NCBI RefSeq assembly: GCF_002933395.1 | Contig: NZ_PKFN01000007.1 | Coordinates: forward strand, 806,001-870,000 | Direction: 5' to 3' | DNA length: 64,000 nucleotides | Source of the DNA: Yoonia maritima | GTDB taxonomy: Bacteria; Pseudomonadota; Alphaproteobacteria; Rhodobacterales; Rhodobacteraceae | Shown here: positions 28,206 through 36,580 of the stretch, in pieces | Position numbering within the stretch: the stretch's first letter is position 1 | Layout of the letters: each line of letters opens with the position of its first letter | Notes under the pieces: model-generated | Database searches by the model: none | What the model was told of the DNA's origin: nothing | Seen by the model: only the letters and a program-made list of their open reading frames with translations | Made by a program: the position numbers and the translations under genes

Positions 28206-29495
28206 TTGAGCGCTCAACTTCAATCGATTAGCACCCTCCTTAACGCCGCAAAAGATTCGGTCAAAGCCGACCTGACGGTGAAACTTTGGGATGGGTCCAC
28301 GATAGATTACAACCGTACCGATGCACCAAATATCGAAGTGGTCATCAATTCCTCGGATACAATCCGCCAAATGTTGCTCAAACCAAATATCGCAACACTA
28401 TTCGGGCTATACGGAAGCGGTGACATCAGCATTACCGACGCGTCCCCGCTGCAACTACTCAAGGCGACTGATCACGTCAGTATTATCAAGTTTTTCAAGT
28501 CTTATTCTAAGGCAAAATTGGCCAAGGCATTGGCACCATTTGTGTTCAAAGAACGCGCAAAGTTTTCGCCGCGGGCCTTTTTAGATCGTTTCCAAAAAGG
28601 TAAACGAGACGACAAGGCGATGATCGCATTTCATTACGATGTCTCTAACGATTTCTACAAACTCTTCCTTGATAGCGGCATGGTCTATAGCTGCGCGTAC
28701 TTTAAGGATTGGGATAACGATATTGACCAAGCGCAAATCGACAAGCTCGACCATATTTGCCGCAAGCTTCGGCTGAAACCAGGCGAACAGATGCTTGATG
28801 TCGGTTGCGGCTGGGGTAGTCTTGCTTGCCATGCTGCAGAATTTTACGGCGTGACCGTCAAGGGCGTAACGCTGTCTGAAACGCAGTTTGCGTTGGTCAA
28901 TGAACGTATCAAACAACGTGGCCTAGAAGACAAAGTTACCGTTGAACTCACCGACTTCCGCGATCTTAAAGAGCGCAACCACTTTGATAAAATCTCGATG
29001 ATCGAGATGTTTGAACATATTGGCGCCGACAACTACGACAGCTACTACAAGAACATCCATCGTATGCTAAAACCCGGCGGATTGTGCTTACACCAAGCAT
29101 CCACGCGTCGGGTCACGCCCAACTTGGCGGACTTCGATCACCCGACAGGCTATCAAAAAACCATCACCAAATATATTTTCCCGGGCGGTGAATTGGACCA
29201 TATCGGTCGCACAATCACAGACTTCGAACGCCACGGGTTTGAAGTACACGACACTGAATCGCTCCGCGAGCATTTCCGCCTTACCCTCGAACTTTGGCAC
29301 GATAAATTATGGGAAAACCGCGTCGAAGCCGAAGAACTGGTGGGGGATGAACTCGTTCGTCTTTGGTTGGCCTACTTTGCGCTGTTTGAGGTTGGTTTCC
29401 AACGTAACGTGGTCAACCTATACCAAACACTGTCGTCGAAACGACGTATCGGAGTCACAGGGCCACCCGCCACTCGCGAGGATATTTACGCGTAA
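28206..29495 (+). CDS. Cyclopropane-fatty-acyl-phospholipid synthase family protein
   Basis: A SAM-dependent methyltransferase of the CFA synthase family, which adds a methylene bridge to unsaturated acyl chains of membrane lipids. Motifs: HYDVSNDFYKLFLD and MVYSCAYFKD before the Rossmann part, LDVGCGWGSLACHAAEFYG (SAM site), KISMIEMFEHIG and the C-terminal VVNLYQTLSSKRR. An N-terminal lipid-binding-like region of about 120 residues precedes it. The start is uncertain: a TTG at 28206 with AAGG eight bases upstream gives 429 residues, while an ATG at 28128 gives 455 with a less typical N-terminus. Confidence 0.85.
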   Translation: MSAQLQSISTLLNAAKDSVKADLTVKLWDGSTIDYNRTDAPNIEVVINSSDTIRQMLLKPNIATLFGLYGSGDISITDASPLQLLKATDHVSIIKFFKSYSKAKLAKALAPFVFKERAKFSPRAFLDRFQKGKRDDKAMIAFHYDVSNDFYKLFLDSGMVYSCAYFKDWDNDIDQAQIDKLDHICRKLRLKPGEQMLDVGCGWGSLACHAAEFYGVTVKGVTLSETQFALVNERIKQRGLEDKVTVELTDFRDLKERNHFDKISMIEMFEHIGADNYDSYYKNIHRMLKPGGLCLHQASTRRVTPNLADFDHPTGYQKTITKYIFPGGELDHIGRTITDFERHGFEVHDTESLREHFRLTLELWHDKLWENRVEAEELVGDELVRLWLAYFALFEVGFQRNVVNLYQTLSSKRRIGVTGPPATREDIYA

Positions 29496-29555
29496 GCGCA
29501 ACCACGTAATAGCCGTTGACGAAGGCCGCACCGCGGCTTAGACGATGGCGCACGA

Positions 29556-29629
29556 GCGGGTATGGTGAAAAGGTATCACGAAAGCTTCCCAAGCTTCAGT
29601 TACGAGTTCGATTCTCGTTACCCGCTCCA
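29556..29629 (+). tRNA. tRNA-Gly (anticodon CCC)
   Basis: The 74 bases fold as a cloverleaf: acceptor GCGGGTA/TACCCGC with discriminator T and encoded CCA, D-stem GTGA/TCAC, anticodon arm with loop TTCCCAA (anticodon CCC), a four-base variable loop and T-arm ACGAG-TTCGATT-CTCGT. The lower pair of the anticodon stem (27:43) is A-C, a mismatch. CCC reads GGG glycine codons. No partner tRNA is adjacent; the ridA-like gene begins 27 bases later. Confidence 0.93.
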
Positions 29630-29655
29630 TGTTTTCCAACAGCAAAGAGGCCCCG

Positions 29656-30006
29656 ATGCCCGAAATTACCCGTAAGCACACAAACGCCCGGATGAGCCAA
29701 ATGGTGATCCATAATGGAATTGCATATTTAGCCGGACAGGTCGGCATTGCCGGCGCATCTGTCACAGATCAAACCAATGATATTCTGTCCAAGATCGACG
29801 CGCTCCTCGCCGAGGCTGGCACTGACAAAACAAACATCCTAACAGCCCAAGTATGGGTGTCAGACATCGCCAATGAATTCGCGGAAATGAACGCAGCTTG
29901 GGATGCTTGGGTACCCGAAGGACACGCCCCTGCCCGCTGGACTGGCGAAGCAAAACTTGCCACGCCAGACTACAACGTTGAAATTATCGTAACTGCAGCG
30001 ATTTAA
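29656..30006 (+). CDS. RidA-family (YjgF/YER057c/UK114) protein
   Basis: A small soluble protein of about 116 residues, usual for this trimeric family, which hydrolyses reactive enamines/imines formed by PLP enzymes such as threonine dehydratase. Typical segments: MVIHNGIAYLAGQVG, ILTAQVWVSDIANEF and the Arg-bearing HAPARWTGEAKL, with IIVTAAI at the end. ATG at 29656 with AAAGAGG nearby. It starts just after the tRNA-Gly gene. Which RidA subgroup it belongs to is not certain, so the enzymatic role is only inferred. Confidence 0.87.
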   Translation: MPEITRKHTNARMSQMVIHNGIAYLAGQVGIAGASVTDQTNDILSKIDALLAEAGTDKTNILTAQVWVSDIANEFAEMNAAWDAWVPEGHAPARWTGEAKLATPDYNVEIIVTAAI

Positions 30007-30011
30007 CGTAG

Positions 30012-30029
30012 GGTGGATCCCGATCCACC
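30012..30029. terminator. Convergent hairpin, probable bidirectional terminator
   Basis: GGTGGATC (30012-30019) and GATCCACC (30022-30029) are a perfect inverted repeat between the convergent ridA-like gene and the A24-peptidase-like gene, whose stop it touches. The wider GTAGGGTGGATC...GATCCACC form resembles a hairpin I recall as common at gene ends in roseobacters. It has no T-run. Confidence 0.5.
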
Positions 30030-30487
30030 TATACCGCAAACATACCCAGCAAGCCTGCCACAGCGATTGGCAGGCTCATTGGCAAAATCTGCCGCGATAG
30101 CACTGCCCACTTACTGTCGTCTGATCCAATTGCCTTACGGACTATGATGACAATCGGGAACAGCACAAAAACAGACCCAACAAATCCAAGGATCGCGTAA
30201 AATGCGCTGGACGTTGGTACAATTAAGGCTGTGCCAGCCATTAATTTAACAGCACCGGCACCGATACCGCCCGCTGCGAAAAGGCCAATACCCAGTATGA
30301 AAACGATCAGCCCCTGCACCAGTTGCCATGTAAATACCGACGGCGTTCCTGCGGCCCCAACTTGCACGATGAACAGCACCATAGGCAAAAGCGTCAGCCA
30401 ATTTGGCATACGGGCAGTACGCAAATCAATCATGACTGCGACAATCAAAATTGCCGACATCGCATACGGAATATATTGGGTAATCAT
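30029..30487 (-). CDS. Prepilin-peptidase-like (A24 family) membrane protein with a missing catalytic Asp
   Basis: A 152-residue protein with about five TM helices, like the short CpaA/TadV-type A24 peptidases that cut type IV/Flp prepilins. The first catalytic Asp is present (D21 in MIDLRTARMPNWLT). The second motif, normally GxGD-x-K, reads GIGAGAVKL, with A79 in place of the Asp (codon GCT versus the expected GAT). On this reading the protein should lack peptidase activity, unless a substitute residue serves. No pilin or tad genes are near. It lies 36 bases downstream of pgi's stop-to-start gap on the other side, transcribed away from pgi's upstream genes only in strand sense. Confidence 0.75.
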   Translation of the reverse strand: MITQYIPYAMSAILIVAVMIDLRTARMPNWLTLLPMVLFIVQVGAAGTPSVFTWQLVQGLIVFILGIGLFAAGGIGAGAVKLMAGTALIVPTSSAFYAILGFVGSVFVLFPIVIIVRKAIGSDDSKWAVLSRQILPMSLPIAVAGLLGMFAV

Positions 30488-30523
30488 CGTGTTACTTTCG
30501 TTATTCGGTTACCCAGCTTTGCG

Positions 30524-32122
30524 CTAAACCCCGTTCTTTTGCAAGAAACTCACAAGCGCAGCCGTTGATCCGTCTTTACCATCCGTGCCCTGTGTCCCTT
30601 CAACAACAGGCTGTAACGCTGTGGCAAGTTCCTTACCAAGCTCAACGCCCCATTGATCATAAGAGTTGATCCCCAAAACCACGCCTTCAACGAATACGCG
30701 GTGTTCATAGAGAGCGATAATCTGCCCCAACATAAACGGATCAAGCTGCGGATAAGCGATCGTGACAGTCGGGCGGTTGCCGGGGAACACGCGATGCTTC
30801 GCTTGTCGTTCGAGCTCGGCACCCTCAAACTTATCAGCGACTTTACCGCGTGCTTCGTCCAAATCACGGCCACGCATCAATGCCTCGGACTGCGCCAAGC
30901 AGTTTGCGACAAGCAACTGATGCTGATGATGTAGATCATCCTCATGACCACGCGCCGCGACAAGGAACTCGCAAGGTATGACGCGCGTGCCTTGGTGGAT
31001 CAACTGATAGAAAGCGTGCTGGCCATTCGTGCCGGGTTCCCCCCACACAACGGGGCCTGAATTTACATCCAAATCAGCACCATCCATGCTGACACCTTTG
31101 CCGTTACTCTCCATTTCCAACTGTTGAAGGTAGGCAGGCAATCGACTGAGAAGATTATCATAAGGCAGGACGGAACGGGTTGAGTATCCGCAAATCTGAT
31201 TGTGCCAAATACCAACCAACGCGAGCAAAGCGGGTACGTTTTCATCCCACGCAGCAGATTTGAAATGGACATCCATCGCCTGACCGCCGCGCAAAAACGC
31301 CCGAAAGGCATCATCACCAATCGCAATCATCAGCGAAAGACCAATCGGCCCCCACATTGAATAGCGGCCGCCGACCCAATCCTCAAATCCAAAGACGCGG
31401 CTTGGATCAATCCCAAACGCGGCGGTCTTGTCTTCAGCCGTGGACAATGCAGCAAACTGCGCGCCTGTGTCAGTCACAGATTGCCCCATCCATGCCTGCG
31501 CCGTGCGCGCGTTTGTCATGGTTTCAATGGTCGTAAAAGTCTTAGAAGCAACGATGACGAGCGTCGTGGCCGGATCACATTGGCGCAGAACACCCGCAAT
31601 ATCTGCCGGATCGACATTGCTTACAAAATGGCAACGCGGCCCATCGTGATACGGCGCCAGTGCCTTAACCGCCATTGCAGGACCCAGATCAGAGCCACCG
31701 ATACCAATATTGATCACATCCGTGATCTTACCACCCTGCCCCGCAAAGCTACCGTCACGCACGGATGTTGCAAATGCGGACATACGATCAAGCGTACTTA
31801 ATATCTCGGGCATCACATCGGTGCCATCAACGGTGACAGGCCCGCCATCAAGGTTGCGCAGCGCTGTATGCAACACCGCCCGGCCTTCGGTTTCATTTAT
31901 CGGTGCGCCAGCAAACATCGCGTCGCGTTTGTCCGCGACCCCGGCGTCATCCAACAGCTTGACCAACAGCGCGCGCCCCGTCGCATCAATGTTCGTCTTG
32001 GCATAGTCAAACAGCATATCGCCGGCTTGAGCAGAAAAATCGCGGGCACGCGACGCGTCGACCAAGGTTTCAAACCGGCGATCTGCAACGGTATCGTGAT
32101 GCGCTTTAAGTTCGTTCCACAT
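30524..32122 (-). CDS. pgi: Glucose-6-phosphate isomerase
   Basis: Interconverts glucose-6-phosphate and fructose-6-phosphate in the cytoplasm. The 532-residue protein has [15 protein letters not shown] (substrate loop), [15 protein letters not shown], the catalytic Glu in [20 protein letters not shown] and the late signature [10 protein letters not shown]. It is the third gene of a zwf-pgl-pgi operon, one base after pgl. In organisms that use the Entner-Doudoroff route it allows fructose phosphate to re-enter the pathway. Confidence 0.96.
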   Translation of the reverse strand: MWNELKAHHDTVADRRFETLVDASRARDFSAQAGDMLFDYAKTNIDATGRALLVKLLDDAGVADKRDAMFAGAPINETEGRAVLHTALRNLDGGPVTVDGTDVMPEILSTLDRMSAFATSVRDGSFAGQGGKITDVINIGIGGSDLGPAMAVKALAPYHDGPRCHFVSNVDPADIAGVLRQCDPATTLVIVASKTFTTIETMTNARTAQAWMGQSVTDTGAQFAALSTAEDKTAAFGIDPSRVFGFEDWVGGRYSMWGPIGLSLMIAIGDDAFRAFLRGGQAMDVHFKSAAWDENVPALLALVGIWHNQICGYSTRSVLPYDNLLSRLPAYLQQLEMESNGKGVSMDGADLDVNSGPVVWGEPGTNGQHAFYQLIHQGTRVIPCEFLVAARGHEDDLHHQHQLLVANCLAQSEALMRGRDLDEARGKVADKFEGAELERQAKHRVFPGNRPTVTIAYPQLDPFMLGQIIALYEHRVFVEGVVLGINSYDQWGVELGKELATALQPVVEGTQGTDGKDGSTAALVSFLQKNGV

Positions 32123-32123
32123 G

Positions 32124-32795
32124 CTATTTCTCCGCCCAATGTACTGTTGCGCCGTTCAAGATCGCGGCAACTGGTGCCTCGCTTGATGTCAACTGCTGCG
32201 CACGTTCCAATGCCGCGCGTTTTTCCGTACCAACGATCACAATGTGCCGACTGATCGCCGCGTTCAAAACCGCCGCAGATAATGTAATGCGCGGCTCTGG
32301 CGCGCCCGGAGCGCGCATGGCGACCAAACGGTCATCTCCGTTCAATGCCAAATCAAGCTGATCCGCCCCCGGAAAGATCGAAGCCGTGTGCATATCCGCG
32401 CCCATACCCAGCAGGCAAACGGAAATCGGCAGCGCCGAATCTAAGTCCGCAGCCAATTCAGGCAGCTTTTCTTCCGGTGTTTCTGCATTCGCATAAAGCG
32501 GCATATACTGCGCCACCGCCGCACGATCGACCAGCAGGCGCTGACGCAAAAGGCGTGTGTTCGATCGTTCGGAATCTTCAGGTACCCAACGTTCGTCTGT
32601 CAGCATCACATGCACGCGTGACCAGTCCAGATCAACACTGCACAAGCTGTCAAATATGGGCCCCGGCGTTGTTCCCCCCGGCACCGCAAGCGATGCAGTG
32701 TCATGTGTCAGCAGCGCATTCTTCAGCTCTCCGGCCAAAGTATCCGCCAAGTTCATCATCATCATTTCCGCATCGGGATATTCAAGCAGCTTCAT
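32124..32795 (-). CDS. pgl: 6-phosphogluconolactonase
   Basis: Hydrolyses 6-phosphogluconolactone to 6-phosphogluconate, the step after zwf. It has 223 residues, usual for DevB/Pgl proteins of the NagB fold. Segments: [16 protein letters not shown] near the start, [19 protein letters not shown] mid-protein and [18 protein letters not shown] (the family's GMGxDGHTASLFPG loop, with M in place of the usual G). The start ATG at 32795 lies 47 bases after the zwf stop. The operon order zwf-pgl-pgi is a strong context support. Confidence 0.94.
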   Translation of the reverse strand: MKLLEYPDAEMMMMNLADTLAGELKNALLTHDTASLAVPGGTTPGPIFDSLCSVDLDWSRVHVMLTDERWVPEDSERSNTRLLRQRLLVDRAAVAQYMPLYANAETPEEKLPELAADLDSALPISVCLLGMGADMHTASIFPGADQLDLALNGDDRLVAMRAPGAPEPRITLSAAVLNAAISRHIVIVGTEKRAALERAQQLTSSEAPVAAILNGATVHWAEK

Positions 32796-32842
32796 ATGGC
32801 AGCGCCTTTCATGTGATCAATTATTAGATTAAAATCGCGGCG

Positions 32843-34297
32843 TTACGCTTTGATTTCACGCCACCTTCTGCCGTCACGATGCATCATCGCTAATGCATCC
32901 TCCGGCCCGGCAGAGCCAGCATCATAAAGCTTTGGTACGTCATTGCGTGCTTCCCAACCATTGATCAGCGGATCGGTCCAACGCCATGCCGCTTCGACCT
33001 CATCACCTCGCATAAACAGTGTTTGGTTTCCGCGAATGACATCCATGATCAAACGCTCGTAAGCGTCCGGCACTTCTTCGGCATCCGGGCCAAGCGCTTC
33101 TGCAAAGGTCATGTCCAACGGAACGTCAATCAAGCGCATGCCTCCGGGGCCGGGCTCTTTGATGGTGACCTGCAAATCCATACCCTCATTTGGCTGCAAC
33201 CGGATCGACAGAATGTTACGATGACGGGCCTCGTCGCCTTCGAAAATCGAATGCCCAAGATCCTTAAAAACAACTGTAATTTCAGAAGATCGCGCTTTCA
33301 TACGCTTCCCGGTCCGCAGGTAAAACGGTACGCCTGCCCACCGCCAGTTCGCGATTTCGCATTTCATCGCGATAAAGCTCTCGGTGAACGAACGGGCATT
33401 TTCAGCGTCTTCGCGATAGCTTGGACCATTCGGTCCGGCGTCGTATTGCCCACGCACGATATGGTGCGGCTCAACTGGCTGTAACGCGCGGATAACTTTT
33501 AATTTTTCATCACGAACCTCATCCGCGCCAAATTGGCTGGGGGGTTCCATCGCGATAAGGCATAGCAACTGCATCAGGTGGTTCTGTACCATATCGCGCA
33601 TCGCGCCTGATTTATCATAATAGGCGCCACGGCCACCGACGCCCACTGTCTCAGCTACTGTGACTTGGATATGATCAACGTAGTGATTGTTCCAAAGCGG
33701 CTCAAACAGCATGTTGCCAAAGCGCACGGCCATCAGGTTTTGAACGGTTTCTTTGCCTAGATAATGATCAATTCGGTAGATTTGGCTTTCATCGAAATGT
33801 GTCGCCAAAGTCTCGTTCAGTGCCCGTGCTGTTTCAAGATCGCGACCGAACGGTTTCTCGACAACAATCCGGCTTTGCGCGTTCGCAATGTTATTTGTGT
33901 GTAGACGCTCGGCCAAATCACCAAAGAGCGATGGTGCGACTGAGAAATAGAATGCCTGAACAACATCTTTTCGAACGATTTGCGCAAGCTGCGCCCAGCC
34001 ACCTTCGCCCTTGGCATCAATTGCAACATAATCTAGGGTTTCGATGAAAGCATCCAAGCCCTTGGAATCTTTCTTTTCCTCACCGCCGAATTCCGCAACT
34101 GCATCTGCTATCATCTGGCGGTATCCTGCTTGATCAAGATCAGAACGCGCCGCGCCGATAATGCGTGATCCTTCGGGCATTTGCCCCGAACGGAACCGAC
34201 GGAACAGGCCGGGTAGAATTTTACGGCGAGCCAAGTCACCGGTCCCGCCAAAAATGACAAGATCAAAAGTTTCGACGGGAATGACGCGAGAAACCAT
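32843..34297 (-). CDS. zwf: Glucose-6-phosphate 1-dehydrogenase
   Basis: Oxidises glucose-6-phosphate to 6-phosphogluconolactone with NAD(P)+, the entry to the Entner-Doudoroff and oxidative pentose-phosphate routes. It has 484 residues. The nucleotide loop FGGTGDLARRK is at about 16-26, and the active-site signature RIDHYLGKETVQNLMAVRF is complete. VEKPFGRDLETA is also typical. It is the first gene of zwf-pgl-pgi. A perfect LacI-type palindrome lies 25-38 bases upstream of the ATG, which suggests that sugar-responsive repression controls the operon. Confidence 0.96.
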   Translation of the reverse strand: MVSRVIPVETFDLVIFGGTGDLARRKILPGLFRRFRSGQMPEGSRIIGAARSDLDQAGYRQMIADAVAEFGGEEKKDSKGLDAFIETLDYVAIDAKGEGGWAQLAQIVRKDVVQAFYFSVAPSLFGDLAERLHTNNIANAQSRIVVEKPFGRDLETARALNETLATHFDESQIYRIDHYLGKETVQNLMAVRFGNMLFEPLWNNHYVDHIQVTVAETVGVGGRGAYYDKSGAMRDMVQNHLMQLLCLIAMEPPSQFGADEVRDEKLKVIRALQPVEPHHIVRGQYDAGPNGPSYREDAENARSFTESFIAMKCEIANWRWAGVPFYLRTGKRMKARSSEITVVFKDLGHSIFEGDEARHRNILSIRLQPNEGMDLQVTIKEPGPGGMRLIDVPLDMTFAEALGPDAEEVPDAYERLIMDVIRGNQTLFMRGDEVEAAWRWTDPLINGWEARNDVPKLYDAGSAGPEDALAMMHRDGRRWREIKA

Positions 34298-34321
34298 AGC
34301 TTACTCCGCTTAGTTTAGGTA

Positions 34322-34335
34322 CGTTAGCGCTAACG
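34322..34335. promoter_or_regulatory. LacI-type palindromic operator upstream of zwf
   Basis: CGTTAGCGCTAACG is a perfect 14-bp palindrome with an AGCGCT core like the agl operator at 14979-14992. It is 25 bases before the zwf ATG, so it probably lies at or just after the transcription start, a repressing position. The regulator is not certain; AglR or another LacI-family protein are candidates. Confidence 0.65.
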
Positions 34336-34382
34336 CCGCGTATCTAACCCGCGCAGCTAGGCAAGTCTAGCACCAGATAACG

Positions 34383-34970
34383 CTAAGCTTCTAGTTCTGC
34401 ATCCCAATAAAGGAAATCGACCCAACTTTCATGCAAATGATTTGGCGGAAACTTGCGCCCCACATTATGAAGCTGTTCAGTTACGGGCTGACGCGGCGGT
34501 TTTCGCAAACTCATACCACATTGCTTGAGAGACTTTGACCCTTTGCGCAAATTACATGGCGAACAGGCGGCCACAACGTTTTCCCAGCTTGTCACCCCAC
34601 CTGCAGCGCGCGGAACGACGTGATCGAACGTCAAATCGCCTTTTGCACCACAATACTGACAGCAAAACGAATCTCTTAAAAACAAGTTGAAGCGGGTGAA
34701 CGCGACCTGTTTGCGCGGTTTTACAAAATCTTTCAGGACGACCACGCTTGGGATTCGTATTTTTGTCGTTGGGCTATGAACGTATTCGTCGTATTCGCTG
34801 ACGATATCCACCCGCTCCAACCATGCTGCCTTGATCGCGTCTTGCCACGGCCATAGTGACAAAGGATAGTATGACAACGGACGATAATCCGCGTTCAACA
34901 CCAAAGCTGGATATTGCTTTAGCGCTGCGGGTTCCCGTACGAAGTCAATTCGAAATTCTGCCTGCGTCAT
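34383..34970 (-). CDS. HNH endonuclease family protein
   Basis: A 195-residue protein with a standard HNH core (about 105-155): CCQYCGAKGDLTFDHVVPRA, then WENVVAACSPCNLRKGSK. The two CxxC pairs bind a structural zinc, and DH plus the later N and H-like positions form the nuclease site. An N-terminal segment (ALVLNADYRPLSYYPLSLW) is typical of a widely conserved bacterial HNH family of unknown role, present in most Rhodobacteraceae and not linked to restriction. It is monocistronic. The region upstream has two stem-loops (34994-35024 and 35025-35043). Confidence 0.87.
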   Translation of the reverse strand: MTQAEFRIDFVREPAALKQYPALVLNADYRPLSYYPLSLWPWQDAIKAAWLERVDIVSEYDEYVHSPTTKIRIPSVVVLKDFVKPRKQVAFTRFNLFLRDSFCCQYCGAKGDLTFDHVVPRAAGGVTSWENVVAACSPCNLRKGSKSLKQCGMSLRKPPRQPVTEQLHNVGRKFPPNHLHESWVDFLYWDAELEA

Positions 34971-34993
34971 ATCTCAATTCCCACACCACGAAG

Positions 34994-35043
34994 TGCGGGA
35001 ACTGTGCAAAGCGGCGTTCCCGCAGTCCTCTTAATTAAGGACT
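34994..35043 (-). other. Structured leader upstream of the HNH gene (two stem-loops)
   Basis: TGCGGGAAC (34994-35002) pairs with GTTCCCGCA (35016-35024), a 9-bp stem and 13-base loop. It is followed by AGTCC...GGACT (35025-35043) around TTAATTAA. Both lie in the 24-73 bases before the HNH start (minus strand) and after the GGDEF-like gene's stop. They may be a terminator of the upstream gene or a regulatory leader; no T-run settles it. Confidence 0.4.
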
Positions 35044-35108
35044 ATATATCGCGTCAGAAATGTGACAACCCCCAGCATCTACCGGAAATTGTACAAAATA
35101 TGGGCGAA

Positions 35109-35831
35109 TCAGGCGGCTTTAGGCCAACCTCGCATGATGACACGTGCCCTGCCCTCTGACTTGGCGCGATCCAAGGCGCGTTCTGCAAAGCGCAAAAGCG
35201 TTTCGATAGAAGGCTTACCCCTGACAACAACAGCACCAACAGAAATTGTCGCTTCGAGAATCTGCCCACCCGAGCACACCTGAATACCGTCTTTCAATCG
35301 GTCCGCGATTTCCTTCGCGATCTCGGCGGGTACACCCGGCAAGTAAATTGCGATTGACGCCCCATCAAGACGGCCCACAATATCTGTTTCGCGCGTCAAT
35401 TCACGACATCGCTGCGCAAGCGCCAAGAGACAAACGTTACCCGCGCCGCGCCCATGATTACTGTTCATCGCGCCAAGATGATCAATATCAAGAACAAGCA
35501 GCACGCCATTTTGCGAAATGATGCGACCAGCGGCCTCACAAAATGCCTTTCGGTTCCAAACCCCTGTCAACGGGTCGGCAGAACCTACGGCCTGCACCTT
35601 GCTTTCAAGCGACTTAACCTTGCGCAAGACGACAAAGAAAAACGTCCCAAACAATGCAACAACAGCTAAAATCAATACTGCTTGGGCATACGATTCTAGC
35701 CCAATCTTGCCAAGCAACACATGCTGCGACATCGCCAAACCGATAAACACCGCAGCAAATATTGGCATCCGCAATACCCATCCAAGCACCGAATTCGGGG
35801 CGAGCGTGTTAATCACCTGCGGATGAAACAT
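35109..35831 (-). CDS. Degenerate GGDEF-domain membrane protein
   Basis: A 240-residue protein with two TM segments (about 21-40 and 49-69) and a GGDEF domain (about 83-235; starts ADPLTGVWNRKAF). The metal-site region DIDHLGAMNSNHGRGAGN is partly kept, but the signature GG(D/E)EF is replaced by DGASI at 156-160, so it probably does not make cyclic di-GMP. The inhibitory-site motif RxxD remains as R147-E-T-D150 in its usual place, five residues earlier, so binding of cyclic di-GMP is possible. It is a single gene between an HNH gene and an esterase. Confidence 0.82.
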   Translation of the reverse strand: MFHPQVINTLAPNSVLGWVLRMPIFAAVFIGLAMSQHVLLGKIGLESYAQAVLILAVVALFGTFFFVVLRKVKSLESKVQAVGSADPLTGVWNRKAFCEAAGRIISQNGVLLVLDIDHLGAMNSNHGRGAGNVCLLALAQRCRELTRETDIVGRLDGASIAIYLPGVPAEIAKEIADRLKDGIQVCSGGQILEATISVGAVVVRGKPSIETLLRFAERALDRAKSEGRARVIMRGWPKAA

Positions 35832-35911
35832 ATATCAAAGCCTTTTTGACGCGGTCACATGCAATCTTGTTGCACATGACCGGTAACGGCTTCGTTAACA
35901 GGACAGGTCTT

Positions 35912-36580
35912 CTAACGCATTCCGAACCGATCGCGCATAAATGCCAACGCAACTTGCAAACCATCCGGCGCGATGCCGTGACCGGTACCCTTCATAACAT
36001 GGGCAAAAACTTCTTTCCAACCAGCGCCCTGCAAGGCTTCTGCAGCTTGAGGAAGCGACTGCGGCGGTACGACATCGTCCTCGTCGCCATGAATCAGCAA
36101 AACGGGCGGACGGCACTTCGCTTCGTCTTCGAGCAGTTCAGGATCCAGCAATCGACCTGAAAACGCGACGATTCCCGCAACTGGATCTTCGCGGCGCGGC
36201 ACCACGTGCAATGCCATCATGGTGCCTTGCGAAAACCCCAGAACGATTACTTGTTCGGGCAACAGATCTTCGTCGACCATGACACCGTCTAAGAACGCAT
36301 CCAAATCTGCGGCTGCACGCTCTAGCCCTGCGCGGCTTTCTTCTTCGGACGACCCGTCGATCCATGGGATTGGAAACCACTGAAACCCCATTGGGGACCC
36401 AGCACAATCTTCTGGAGCATCTGGCGCGATAAACAAAGTATCGGGCATGTGTTCACTTAGCGGATCGGCAAGGCCGATCAGATCAGCAGCGTTCGCACCA
36501 TATCCATGCAAAAACACCACACAAGATCGTATTTCGCCCGAAATTGGCTCGCGCCGCTGCGCATCGAGTGCCCGTGTCAT
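35912..36580 (-). CDS. Alpha/beta-hydrolase, phospholipase/carboxylesterase family
   Basis: A 222-residue serine hydrolase with the oxyanion-side motif VVFLHGYGANAADL, nucleophile elbow LGFSQGTMM, Asp in HGDEDDVVPP and His in GTGHGIAPDG, matching the YpfH/carboxylesterase 2 family. It probably hydrolyses short-chain esters or lysophospholipids in the cytoplasm; there is no signal peptide. The start overlaps the AlkA stop (ATGA), with GGAAGGT upstream, so it is co-translated with the glycosylase; no functional link is known. Confidence 0.88.
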   Translation of the reverse strand: MTRALDAQRREPISGEIRSCVVFLHGYGANAADLIGLADPLSEHMPDTLFIAPDAPEDCAGSPMGFQWFPIPWIDGSSEEESRAGLERAAADLDAFLDGVMVDEDLLPEQVIVLGFSQGTMMALHVVPRREDPVAGIVAFSGRLLDPELLEDEAKCRPPVLLIHGDEDDVVPPQSLPQAAEALQGAGWKEVFAHVMKGTGHGIAPDGLQVALAFMRDRFGMR

